From Bacteroidota bacterium (GTDB lineage Bacteria; Bacteroidota; Bacteroidia; Cytophagales; Cyclobacteriaceae), in contig QGUY01000022.1 of assembly GCA_003242315.1 (NCBI GenBank), forward strand, positions 1 to 23,533: 23,533 nucleotides of DNA, given 5' to 3'. Below, in pieces: positions 9,322 to 16,774 of the stretch (its first letter is position 1; every line of letters begins with the position of its first letter). Below the pieces are notes generated by a model. The model worked only from the letters and a program-made list of their open reading frames with translations. It was not told the origin of the DNA and did no database searches. The translations under genes and the position numbers were made by a program.

Positions 9322-9759
9322 ATGCATAGCAATGAAATCGAAATTCTGATTGTTGAGGACAATCTTTACGATGCTGAGTTAACCATCCGGGCGCTCAGGA
9401 AACAAAATCTGGCAAACAAGCTCATTCACCTTCGCGATGGAGCCGAGGCTCTCGACTTTCTGTTTGCAACCGGAAAGTACGCTTCTAGAAATCCGGAATT
9501 TGTTCCCCGCGTCGTTTTCCTGGACCTTAAAATGCCTAAGGTCGACGGCATTGAAGTGCTGCGAACAATAAAATCGGATCCCCGAACCCGCTCAATCCCG
9601 GTTGTCATTCTCACCTCTTCCGCTGAAGATCCTGATGTTAAGCGGTGCTATGATCTCGGCGCGAACAGCTATATTGTGAAGCCCGTGGAGTTCGAAAACT
9701 TTGTGAAGATCGTCAGTGACCTGGGACTGTACTGGATCGTGATTAACAAAACGTCCTGA
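9322..9759 (+). CDS. Single-domain response regulator, Rcp1-like
   Basis: This is a stand-alone CheY-type receiver of 145 aa with no output domain, so it probably passes phosphate on or acts by protein contact. Acidic pocket residues Glu12-Asp13, the phospho-acceptor Asp68 (FLDLKMPKVDG), Thr98 (ILTSS) and Lys120 (IVKPVEF) are all present. The sequence IEILIVEDNLYDAELTIRALRK and the long loop before the acceptor Asp resemble cyanobacterial Rcp1, the partner of phytochrome-type kinases. No phytochrome gene is in the window, but the kinase at 10438 has a related HisKA core and is the obvious nearby candidate. The gap to the YfiR-like gene is 116 bases. Confidence 0.9.
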   Translation: MHSNEIEILIVEDNLYDAELTIRALRKQNLANKLIHLRDGAEALDFLFATGKYASRNPEFVPRVVFLDLKMPKVDGIEVLRTIKSDPRTRSIPVVILTSSAEDPDVKRCYDLGANSYIVKPVEFENFVKIVSDLGLYWIVINKTS

Positions 9760-9764
9760 TAATG

Positions 9765-9801
9765 AAGGATATAGTAGGTGGCCGGTCCTGGCATTATCCT
9801 T
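9765..9801 (+). terminator. Possible hairpin after the response regulator (weak)
   Basis: AAGGATA (9765-9771) is the exact reverse complement of TATCCTT (9795-9801), five bases after the stop of the response regulator gene. The 23-base interior is GC-rich. No T-tract follows, so termination is only a possibility. Confidence 0.25.
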
Positions 9802-9875
9802 GTAAAGGTTCCTGGCAAAACAACCCGGCACCAGACCTTCCCCACATTAGTGATTCATAAAATAGCGGCAGTGGC

Positions 9876-10433
9876 GTGAAACACGGGCTGATGTCTCGGA
9901 TTCTATGGTTGTGTGGGTTCCTGGCATCCGTGCAGGCACAGGGCTCGCATGCGCCCGTGCAGGTACCGGATGAGTATAAGGTGAAGGCCGTCTTCCTTTT
10001 TCATTTCGCCCAATTTGTTGAATGGCCGGGAGAAAGTTTTACCCGCCCGGATGAACCAATGGTCATTGGCGTTCTCGGCGCGGACCCTTTTGGTCAGTAC
10101 CTCGACGACGTCGTTTCCGGAGAATCAATCAAAGGTCACCCCCTGCAGGTTAAGCGCTTTGGTAGGCTCGAAGAGATCGATAAGTGCCACATTCTTTTTG
10201 TTAGCACTGAAGGACTGGGACAACTCAGGACGGTGTTGAGAGAATTGGAACCCCGGGCTACACTCACCGTAGGTGACAATCCCGCGTTCATACGGGCGGG
10301 AGGGATGATCAGATTCTTTTCAGAGGACAGCAAGATTCGCTTGCAGATTAATCCGGAGGCTGCACGCTCTTCCGGGCTGATGATAAGTTCAAAGCTTTTG
10401 AGACTGGCGGATATTTCAATTCCAAAATCCTGA
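9876..10433 (+). CDS. YfiR-family (DUF4154-type) periplasmic protein
   Basis: The protein has a short signal segment ending near SVQAQG and then the YfiR pattern: VPDEYKVKAVFLFHFAQFVEWP, then IGVLGADPFG, CHILFVS, TVGDNPAFIRAGGMIRFF and INPEAARSSGLMISSKLLRLA. In Pseudomonas aeruginosa YfiR is a periplasmic inhibitor of the diguanylate cyclase YfiN. Here only 4 bases separate it from a membrane kinase, which I infer to be its target. The mature protein has a single cysteine (in KCHILF), so the disulfide redox control described for P. aeruginosa YfiR cannot operate in the same way. The start is taken as GTG 9876 (MKHGLMSRILWL); ATG 9891 also gives a usable signal peptide. Confidence 0.87.
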   Translation: MKHGLMSRILWLCGFLASVQAQGSHAPVQVPDEYKVKAVFLFHFAQFVEWPGESFTRPDEPMVIGVLGADPFGQYLDDVVSGESIKGHPLQVKRFGRLEEIDKCHILFVSTEGLGQLRTVLRELEPRATLTVGDNPAFIRAGGMIRFFSEDSKIRLQINPEAARSSGLMISSKLLRLADISIPKS

Positions 10434-10437
10434 GGTT

Positions 10438-12228
10438 ATGTGGCTGGCCCCACTTCCAATAAAATGGAAACTGGTTGCGGTAATGCTGCTGACCAGCGGA
10501 GTCGTGGTGCTCCTGACGCTCGCTGCTTTCCTCACATATGAATTTTTCACATACCGCAAGACAGCCATCTCTGAATTGCAAGGTATCGGTTCTATTGTTG
10601 CCACTAACAGCACCGCCGCGCTGGCTTTTGACAGTCCTGAGGAGGCCGCGGAAATACTCTCCGCGTTGCGATCAGAACCGCACATTGTTCTTGCTGCCTT
10701 GTACGACAAGAACGGCGATGTGTTTTCGGTGTATCCCGAAGGGGAAACCTCTGATCTGCCCCAGCTGACTGGTGAAGAAGGTTACTCTCTGAAAGGTCGA
10801 TATCTCGAAGGGTTTCAGCCTGTCGTTCAGGGCGACGCCCGGTTGGGCACGCTTTTCATTCGTTCGAACATGGCTGAGGCAAGGGAGCGTTTTCAACTAT
10901 ACTTTATTCTCGCCGCAGCGTTAGCAGTGGGTGCGTTGGTCATGGCCTTCATAGTTTCGTTCAGACTTCAGCAGCGCATCTCGCGTCCAATTCTCTCCCT
11001 GGCCAGAACGGCAGCAGAAGTTTCTGCAAGTCGCGATTTCTCGTTGCGCGCCACCAAGGAAAACAACGACGAAATCGGATATCTGACGGATGCTTTTAAC
11101 AACATGCTGTCGGAGATCGAAGCGCAAAACCGTGAACTCCATGCGCGACACGTGCGGCTTGGTAACATGGTTCAGGGAATGAGAGACTCCTATTTGTGCC
11201 TTGACGCGCAATGGCGGGTTACGGATGCCAATCACCATGCACTCGAACGGATGCGCCGCACGCGAGAGCAGATCATCGGCAAAGTACTCTGGGAGGAATT
11301 TCCCCATCTCGTGGGCAGCATCTTTTGGACTGAATATCACAAGGTGATGCGCGACCGCATTCCAACGAGTTTTGTGACGTACGCTGAAAACTATTCCATT
11401 TGGATCGACGCGCGCATTCTGCCGCAGGACGACGGGATAGCCGTTTTCTATTCAGACATTACCAAATACAAACGTGCCGAAGAAGAAGTAAGATCGTTTA
11501 ATCAGAAACTTGAAGCGATGGTTGCCGAACGTACCAGGGAACTTGAGGCGGCCAACAAGGAACTGGAGTCGTTCTCGTATTCTGTGTCTCACGACTTGCG
11601 TGCGCCGTTGCGTTCGATACACGGTTATATGAATATCTTCTCGGAGGAGTACGGAGGCAAACTTGATAGCGAGGCGACCCGGTTGATCAACATCATACAA
11701 CACAATGCGCGGCGGATGGGTCAGCTGATCGATGACTTGCTTGCATTCTCCAGGCTCGGCCGCAAAGAACTTATGAAGGGGACGATCTCCATGGAAGACA
11801 TGGTCGATAGTATTTGGGAAGAGTTGCGCCGGGAACAGGATGGTAGAGATATTGAATTCACACGAGCGCCATTGCCGCCGGCATTTGCCGACAGCGTGAC
11901 CATGAGACATGTATGGACAAACCTTCTGTCCAATGCTTTAAAGTATACCGGCCGCAAGTCGAAGGCAATCATTGAAGTGGGTGGAAGAGTGGAAGGCGAG
12001 CGGAATCTATACTTTGTGCGCGACAACGGATCCGGATTTGATATGCAGTACTATGAAAAACTCTTTGGCGTATTTCAGAGACTCCATTCGCAGGAGGAGT
12101 TTGAAGGCACTGGTGTAGGGTTGGCAATTGTTCAGCGGATATTGCACCGTCACGGCGGAAGCATTTGGGCCGATGCTCACCCGGATGCCGGGGCCACTTT
12201 TTATTTCGCACTTCCACGCCCCCATTAA
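10438..12228 (+). CDS. Membrane sensor histidine kinase (CHASE8-like, HAMP, PAS, HisKA, HATPase)
   Basis: The 596-aa kinase has TM1 at about residues 10-34, a periplasmic part of about 115 residues with features of a CHASE8 sensor (ATNSTAALAFDSPEEAAEILSAL), TM2 at about 153-176 and HAMP at about 177-232. A PAS domain (about 240-345) and a short coiled coil (VAERTRELEAANKELESF) follow. The catalytic core has phospho-acceptor His385 (SVSHDLRAPLRS), N-box Asn495/Asn499 (NLLSNALKYT), G1 (DNGSGFD) and G2 (GTGVGLAIV). The core resembles phytochrome-type kinases. CHASE8 is also the sensor type of YfiN, and a YfiR-like gene lies 4 bases upstream, so control by that periplasmic protein is likely but inferred. 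The Rcp1-like receiver at 9322 is a candidate phosphate acceptor. Confidence 0.92.
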   Translation: MWLAPLPIKWKLVAVMLLTSGVVVLLTLAAFLTYEFFTYRKTAISELQGIGSIVATNSTAALAFDSPEEAAEILSALRSEPHIVLAALYDKNGDVFSVYPEGETSDLPQLTGEEGYSLKGRYLEGFQPVVQGDARLGTLFIRSNMAEARERFQLYFILAAALAVGALVMAFIVSFRLQQRISRPILSLARTAAEVSASRDFSLRATKENNDEIGYLTDAFNNMLSEIEAQNRELHARHVRLGNMVQGMRDSYLCLDAQWRVTDANHHALERMRRTREQIIGKVLWEEFPHLVGSIFWTEYHKVMRDRIPTSFVTYAENYSIWIDARILPQDDGIAVFYSDITKYKRAEEEVRSFNQKLEAMVAERTRELEAANKELESFSYSVSHDLRAPLRSIHGYMNIFSEEYGGKLDSEATRLINIIQHNARRMGQLIDDLLAFSRLGRKELMKGTISMEDMVDSIWEELRREQDGRDIEFTRAPLPPAFADSVTMRHVWTNLLSNALKYTGRKSKAIIEVGGRVEGERNLYFVRDNGSGFDMQYYEKLFGVFQRLHSQEEFEGTGVGLAIVQRILHRHGGSIWADAHPDAGATFYFALPRPH

Positions 12229-12366
12229 AAAGACACGGGACACGGCGAAGATTTTGATTACAACGCCAGGGTTTTCCCTGATCCTTCAAAAATCAGAGTT
12301 AACCCTGAGAAATTAGCACACCGTTTCTCCGAGCTTTGCGATGGCGCGAGACAAAGCGCCCTTCAT

Positions 12367-12696
12367 GTGGCAGAGATAAAAGCAGGGCAGGGGATAAGGG
12401 TGGTTAAAGACGAACTCACCGTTCAAAGCTATTCTGAACTATTGTCGCGGATGACAAGACTGGTCAGGCGCCTGCAGCCGCACCAGCGAAATTATCATCT
12501 TTGCCTCCGCGTAAACATTTACTGGTATATCGAGAAGCACAAAGAGATTGAGCTCCTGCTGATGCGCGTTGGCCGTCAATCCAATAGTCAACTCCGCCGC
12601 TACCTTGATGACTTGTGTCAGACGATCGGTCAAAAGATCGAGGAAGACGAGAAGGTAGCCGATGAATTCCTTGGCGGAAACACGACGACGAAATAA
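12367..12696 (+). CDS. Hypothetical small helical protein
   Basis: I do not recognise this 109-aa protein. It is charged and looks helical throughout, with no signal peptide or membrane segment (for example SELLSRMTRLVRRL and YLDDLCQTIGQKIEEDEK). GTG at 12367 is the first plausible start. The same frame stays open back to the stop codon of the kinase gene at 12226-12228, with coding-like residues (RVNPEKLAHRFSELC) before the GTG but no ATG, GTG or TTG, so the true start is unsure and an N-terminal loss is possible. It ends 7 bases before the small membrane peptide gene. Its place after the kinase suggests an accessory role, but nothing in the sequence proves one. Confidence 0.42.
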   Translation: MAEIKAGQGIRVVKDELTVQSYSELLSRMTRLVRRLQPHQRNYHLCLRVNIYWYIEKHKEIELLLMRVGRQSNSQLRRYLDDLCQTIGQKIEEDEKVADEFLGGNTTTK

Positions 12697-12703
12697 TTGG
12701 CGT

Positions 12704-12868
12704 ATGCAATCGGCGAAAAACACCCAAAAAGGTCCGCGTCAGAGCTTATCAACACGACTTATCCTCCTGGGTGTGATCGCATTTATAAGCGTCCTCGTGG
12801 TGGTTCGCGCGATAGTTCTGAGGTTGAGAGGCGTATTCCGGGTGCGGTCGGTGTTGAGCTTTTTCTGA
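12704..12868 (+). CDS. Candidate small single-helix membrane protein
   Basis: This is a 54-aa reading frame starting at ATG 12704, seven bases after the stop of the previous gene. It has a basic N-terminus (KNTQKGPRQSLSTR), a single hydrophobic stretch (LILLGVIAFISVLVVV) and a basic C-terminus (LRLRGVFRVRS). One-helix peptides of this kind are known as modulators of membrane kinases in other bacteria, and a membrane kinase lies upstream, but the link is only positional. It could also be a chance frame, since the region after it is non-coding. Confidence 0.38.
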   Translation: MQSAKNTQKGPRQSLSTRLILLGVIAFISVLVVVRAIVLRLRGVFRVRSVLSFF

Positions 12869-13201
12869 AGCTTGTCAGTCGGGAAATTCTGTCCCCACTG
12901 TGTAATTGCGACGAGATGGGCAACCCATAGGACGTGGGTGTAATGTTTGCGCCAACATTGAAGAAAACGATCACCGGAATTTCCGTACGTTGCATCTTAT
13001 CACCTTCAGCATCAGGGCAGGGCGATCCCGGTCTTGGATGGTAAGGTCTATTTTTCTAAATTCAGAACTGCATTTTCAGCAGTTATTTGATTTTATTCAG
13101 TCCATTTTGCCTGACGATCGGGTCGCCGGAATTGGTTGAGTCCGCCCGACGCCGCGCGGAAAGTGGGTTAACGACACATATTCGCCATCGACTCATGCCG
13201 T
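12869..13201. other. Intergenic region with several small hairpins
   Basis: No convincing gene is present. Open frames of 77 codons at 12697-12930 and 12906-13139 have poor, arginine/serine/proline-rich translations. The stretch holds ATGGG/CCCAT (12916-12928), an alternative CCCA/TGGG pairing (12924-12938), AATGTT/AACATT with a 6-base loop (12942-12959), and AACTGC/GCAGTT (13066-13084) followed by a T-rich run ATTTGATTTTATT. The last could be a weak terminator of the upstream kinase unit. The promoter of the next cassette probably lies after it, but no clear consensus was seen. Confidence 0.45.
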
Positions 13202-14353
13202 ATGGATAGGAGACTCAAGATACTCATGCTGGAGGACGTTGAGGAAGACTCGGGATTGATCAGATGGTCTCTGGAGAAAGGCGGTATTAATTTCGAAAGT
13301 AAGCGCGTAGACAAGCGGGAAGCCTTCGTTAACGCGCTTCGGGATTATCAACCCGACGTTGTGCTATCTGACCACTCGCTTCCGCAATTCAATTCCATGG
13401 AAGCGCTCCGCATCTGCCGCATGATCGACCTCAGGGCGCCCTTTATCCTTGTTACCGGTACTGTCTCTGAAGAATTTGCTGTTGCCTGTCTGAAACAGGG
13501 CGCTGACGACTACGTACTTAAGTCGAATCTCACGCGTCTGCCGTCGGCGATTCAGAATGCGCTCTTGCAACGCGAGCTACGAGCCAAACAAAAAGCAACA
13601 GAACTCGAACTTCGCCTGCAAAACGACGAGCTCGTGAAGATCAATAACGAGCTCGACAACTTCGTGTACAGCGTTTCCCATAACCTTAGGGCGCCGTTGT
13701 CGACTGTCATGGGGCTGCTGAATCTTGCCCGCCAGCAGACACCGGATACCGAGGAGTGGCGACAGTATTGTGATATGATGACGTCAAGCATCCAAAAGCT
13801 CGACGATACGCTAAAGGAGATACTGGAATACTCGCGGAATGCACGCAATGAGATCGCCGTTGAAAGAGTCGATTTTGAACGGCTCGCTAAGGTCGCCCTG
13901 GATATGCAACGCTATCAGAAGGGTTTTGATCAGGTGGAGAAAACCATAAACATCGATTGTGATCCACCCTTTTATTCCGACTCGTATCGTATCGGTGTTA
14001 TCATCAACAACCTGATTTCGAATGCTATCCGCTTTTCCGACGAGGAGAAACCCCGGAATCGCATCGAGTTGAGGGTCGATCGTACACAAAAGGGTGTGCG
14101 CATCACCATTGAAGACAATGGCGTCGGGATCATGACTGAGATGCAGAAGAAGGTCTTTGATATGTTCTTCCGGGGATCAGTTAAAAGCGAAGGAGCAGGG
14201 CTTGGATTGTATATTGTGCGTGAAATGGTATCCAAGCTTAAAGGGACAATTGATCTCACGTCCAACCCCGGTCAAGGTACTCGCGTGAGCATTGAACTTC
14301 CTGATCTCGCTGCCGACCGGCAGGAAGTTGTCCGAATGAGAGTCGGAGGATAA
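13202..14353 (+). CDS. Receiver-histidine kinase hybrid (REC-HisKA-HATPase), cytoplasmic
   Basis: The 383-aa protein begins with a receiver domain (residues 4-125; Glu11-Asp12, acceptor Asp57 in LSDHSLPQ, Thr85 and Lys107) joined by a coiled coil (RAKQKATELELRLQNDELVKINNELD) to a kinase core. The kinase acceptor is His160 (SVSHNLRAPLST), with N-box NNLISNAIRFSD, G1 DNGVGI and G2 GAGLGLYIV. There is no membrane helix. A receiver at the N-terminus means that its kinase activity is probably set by phosphorylation from another kinase, such as the one encoded next. It starts the second signalling cassette, with 12 bases to the following gene. The start ATG 13202 places the receiver at the normal distance. 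Confidence 0.9.
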   Translation: MDRRLKILMLEDVEEDSGLIRWSLEKGGINFESKRVDKREAFVNALRDYQPDVVLSDHSLPQFNSMEALRICRMIDLRAPFILVTGTVSEEFAVACLKQGADDYVLKSNLTRLPSAIQNALLQRELRAKQKATELELRLQNDELVKINNELDNFVYSVSHNLRAPLSTVMGLLNLARQQTPDTEEWRQYCDMMTSSIQKLDDTLKEILEYSRNARNEIAVERVDFERLAKVALDMQRYQKGFDQVEKTINIDCDPPFYSDSYRIGVIINNLISNAIRFSDEEKPRNRIELRVDRTQKGVRITIEDNGVGIMTEMQKKVFDMFFRGSVKSEGAGLGLYIVREMVSKLKGTIDLTSNPGQGTRVSIELPDLAADRQEVVRMRVGG

Positions 14354-14365
14354 AGGCCCGCTTAA

Positions 14366-15865
14366 ATGCCTGAAGAAAATCTTTTTCAGCACATACGAGT
14401 GCCGGTGTTCCTGGTGGACTCCCGGCAGCGGATTGTCTACTTCAACGCTGCGGTGGATCGTTACCGTCACCTGGCACGTGCACCCATCGAAAAAGGAGTG
14501 ATATACCCGGACATCGTATCCAGCGAACGAGAAGAAATAGTCAAAAACCTTTTGGATCAAACCAAGCTGGGTATCACGGAAACCGTAGAGGCAGAATACG
14601 GAGACCGCGACGGAAGAAACTACTATTTTGAAGTTACGTATGGACCCTACCAGGCGGAGAACGATGCCATGACCCTCGTCGAGGTGCGCGACATCACGCC
14701 GCACCGAACGTTCGAGCGAAAGTCGGTCCGAATGCTTCGGGAATATCGGGGGATTCTCGAAAATGCGAATGCACTCATTTTTTCAATTGACAGCCGTGAA
14801 TACGTCACCGACTGGAACAAGGAATGCACGAGGGTGACGGGTTTTGAAAAGAACGACATACTGGCGCAACGTGTCTATAGACTCACGGACGATGATGATG
14901 GTCGCCAACAACTCAGGCGTCTTAACGCGCGCGTGATGGAAGGGGAAACGATATACGGCTATGAGGTATCCATACGCGGGAAAAACGGCACGCCGGCGAC
15001 ACTGCTCGTGAACGTGACGCCCAAGTTCAACGATCGTGGCGATGTTGTGGGCGCGTTGTTTGTCGGTCAGGATATTACGGAACTGTCAGGATATCGATCT
15101 TCTCTGGAGCAACAGGTGCGCGACCGGACAGAGAAACTGCGGCAGGCATTGGAGAAGGAACGCGAGCTGGTAAAACTCAAAGACAGGTTTGTGTCCATGG
15201 CATCCCATGAATTTCGAACGCCATTGTCGTCGATCGAAAACGCAGTTCAGGTGCTTCGCTCTGTTCGCGGTGTGACACATCTTGAACAGGAAACACTTGC
15301 TCGCATTGAACATCAGGTGGGCATTATGAAGAGCTTGCTTGAAGATATCCTCACCCTCGAACGTGGCGAGCAACATAAGATCAAAGCCAACTTCCAATCG
15401 TTCGACCTTGTTGCTTTCCTGGATGAACTCGTGGAAGAGGTCCTCATCAGCAGAAAACATTCACATCGGGTTGAACGCACGATTCGTGAGTCACAAATTC
15501 CAATGATTTGCGATAGTAAGCTGCTTAGAAACATCTTCATCAATCTGCTTACCAACGCCATGAAATTCTCGCCCAATAGCAATCGCGTAGAACTCGTGGT
15601 CAACAAGATTTCATCGAACATAGCGGAAGTCACAATCGTTGACTACGGCATCGGCATTCCCGCCAACGATCTCACACGGATATTCGAGCCTTTTACGCGG
15701 GGTTCAAACACGGGCGCTATTGGAGGTACAGGCCTGGGCATGTCGATCGTGAAGCGCGCAGTAGACACACTGAATGGAAAATTGTATATTGACAGTGCGC
15801 CGGGTCGGGGTACAAGAGCCACTGTCGTTTTGCCCTGCTCGCCCGCAGCCGTAGAAGCGCAATGA
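14366..15865 (+). CDS. Soluble PAS-PAS histidine kinase
   Basis: This 499-aa cytoplasmic kinase has two PAS-like domains (about residues 8-115, ending VEVRDITPHR, and 127-240, ending VGQDITELS). A coiled coil (SLEQQVRDRTEKLRQALEKE) and a kinase core follow, with His281 (SMASHEFRTPLSSIENA), N-box NLLTNAMKFSPNS, G1 DYGIGIP and G2 GTGLGMSIV. No cofactor-binding cysteine or haem histidine is evident in the PAS domains, so the signal is unknown. The gene overlaps the next one by ATGA, which argues that the LuxR-type regulator at 15862 is its main partner. The hybrid upstream may also exchange phosphate with it. Confidence 0.91.
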   Translation: MPEENLFQHIRVPVFLVDSRQRIVYFNAAVDRYRHLARAPIEKGVIYPDIVSSEREEIVKNLLDQTKLGITETVEAEYGDRDGRNYYFEVTYGPYQAENDAMTLVEVRDITPHRTFERKSVRMLREYRGILENANALIFSIDSREYVTDWNKECTRVTGFEKNDILAQRVYRLTDDDDGRQQLRRLNARVMEGETIYGYEVSIRGKNGTPATLLVNVTPKFNDRGDVVGALFVGQDITELSGYRSSLEQQVRDRTEKLRQALEKERELVKLKDRFVSMASHEFRTPLSSIENAVQVLRSVRGVTHLEQETLARIEHQVGIMKSLLEDILTLERGEQHKIKANFQSFDLVAFLDELVEEVLISRKHSHRVERTIRESQIPMICDSKLLRNIFINLLTNAMKFSPNSNRVELVVNKISSNIAEVTIVDYGIGIPANDLTRIFEPFTRGSNTGAIGGTGLGMSIVKRAVDTLNGKLYIDSAPGRGTRATVVLPCSPAAVEAQ

Positions 15866-16530
15866 AAATCACTGTACTGATCGTCGACGATCATACCATA
15901 CTGCGAGAAGGTATGGCCTCGCTCCTTTCCGGATCTGAAGATATTGAAGTGGTGGGCATGGCATCCAGTGGCGAGGAGGCCGTGAACCTCGTGTCAGACC
16001 TGAACCCGGCGGTTGTCCTTATGGACATCGTCATGGCCGGAATGAATGGCCTTGAAGCGACGCGCTGGATCAAGGAACAAAACAGCGATGTAAAGGTGAT
16101 TATCATCTCCTCGGAAGTTACCCGAGAATACGTCACCCAGGGCATCAAGTGCGGTATTGACGGCTACCTGCCGAAAGATGCAAATCGCGAAGAGGTTGTT
16201 CAGGCCATTCGAACCGTTGCCGGAGGTGCCAAATTTTTCGACGACGCCATTACCAGGTTGATATTTGAAGACTACTATTCCCGGGAGAAAGACGGCCGGC
16301 GCCGCCCGACCAAATCAGTAACTCCGGGCCTGACCCGCCGCGAATATGAAATCATCGAGCAAGTAGCCTCCGGAAAAAGCAACCAGGAAGTAGCTGATGC
16401 CCTTTTCGTTAGCGTCAAAACCGTCGAAACGCACAAGAAGAATATCCTGGACAAACTGGGCTTGAAAAATAGCCTGCAGCTCGTACGGTACGCGATCAAA
16501 AACAATATTATCTCACTTGACGAAGAATAG
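15862..16530 (+). CDS. NarL/FixJ-type response regulator with LuxR DNA-binding domain
   Basis: The 222-aa protein has a receiver domain (residues 3-120; Asp9-Asp10, acceptor Asp55 in LMDIVMAGMNG, Lys in YLPKDAN) and a C-terminal LuxR/GerE helix-turn-helix at about 150-215 (LTRREYEIIEQVASGKSNQE, then VSVKTVETHKKNILDKLGL). It is the DNA-binding output of the two-kinase cassette. The start ATG overlaps the stop of the kinase gene (ATGA), so translation is probably coupled. The genes downstream (16775-18457) encode exported proteins and could be among its targets, but this is only an inference from position. Confidence 0.94.
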   Translation: MKITVLIVDDHTILREGMASLLSGSEDIEVVGMASSGEEAVNLVSDLNPAVVLMDIVMAGMNGLEATRWIKEQNSDVKVIIISSEVTREYVTQGIKCGIDGYLPKDANREEVVQAIRTVAGGAKFFDDAITRLIFEDYYSREKDGRRRPTKSVTPGLTRREYEIIEQVASGKSNQEVADALFVSVKTVETHKKNILDKLGLKNSLQLVRYAIKNNIISLDEE

Positions 16531-16573
16531 GACCTTGTCAGCAGGCGATCCGGCTCTGCTGTCCTTAGGATCT

Positions 16574-16600
16574 GGGGTACACCCTGAATGCCTGTGCCCC
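16574..16600. repeat. Hairpin GGGGTACA/TGTGCCCC after the LuxR regulator
   Basis: An 8-bp stem (one G-T pair) with an 11-base loop that contains CCCTGAA (16582-16588). It lies 43 bases after the regulator gene. No T-run follows, so it is not a classical terminator. The loop sequence recurs in the hairpin at 16681-16698. Confidence 0.4.
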
Positions 16601-16629
16601 CTGCTTACCTATGGCGACAAAGTACTTCC

Positions 16630-16653
16630 TTTGCGCCTCTGCGTTTCTGCGGT
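16630..16653. repeat. Three degenerate octamers (TTTGCGCC, TCTGCGTT, TCTGCGGT)
   Basis: The three units share YTGCG at a strict 8-base period and are followed by GAAGGAAC. From memory, strings of the kind TTTGCG...CTCTGCG...CTGCGGTGAA recur between genes in many unrelated bacterial genomes and are sometimes miscalled as protein. I therefore treat this as a dispersed intergenic repeat and not as coding DNA. Confidence 0.45.
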
Positions 16654-16680
16654 GAAGGAACGAAGGCGCCGTCAGGCGAC

Positions 16681-16698
16681 TTCAGGGTATTCCCTGAA
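16681..16698. repeat. Perfect 7-bp hairpin TTCAGGG-TATT-CCCTGAA
   Basis: Stem arms at 16681-16687 and 16692-16698 around a four-base loop. The 5' arm is also fully complementary to the loop of the hairpin at 16574-16600, so the two could interact. Lies 77 bases before the outer-membrane protein start; a terminator or a regulatory role are both possible. Confidence 0.42.
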
Positions 16699-16706
16699 TT
16701 ACCAAA

Positions 16707-16724
16707 TTCAGTGATTTCAGTGAT
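16707..16724. repeat. Two tandem copies of TTCAGTGAT
   Basis: Exact 9-base tandem duplication (16707-16715 and 16716-16724), 51 bases before the start of the outer-membrane protein gene. It could be a slippage product or a pair of binding half-sites in the promoter region. Confidence 0.4.
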
Positions 16725-16774
16725 GCATGTCGCCGTGCGGGACCCCAATTTTGGCCCGACAAACGGCAAACACC

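Noticed and set aside
12697..13139. Two 77-codon frames between the signalling units
   Set aside because: Poor composition, no good ribosome site, and hairpin-forming non-coding sequence across the second.
16517..16714. Small open frame across the TGCG repeat region (65 codons)
   Set aside because: Its translation (PLRLCVSAVKERRRRQ) is typical of miscalled intergenic repeats, and it overlaps the end of the regulator gene.
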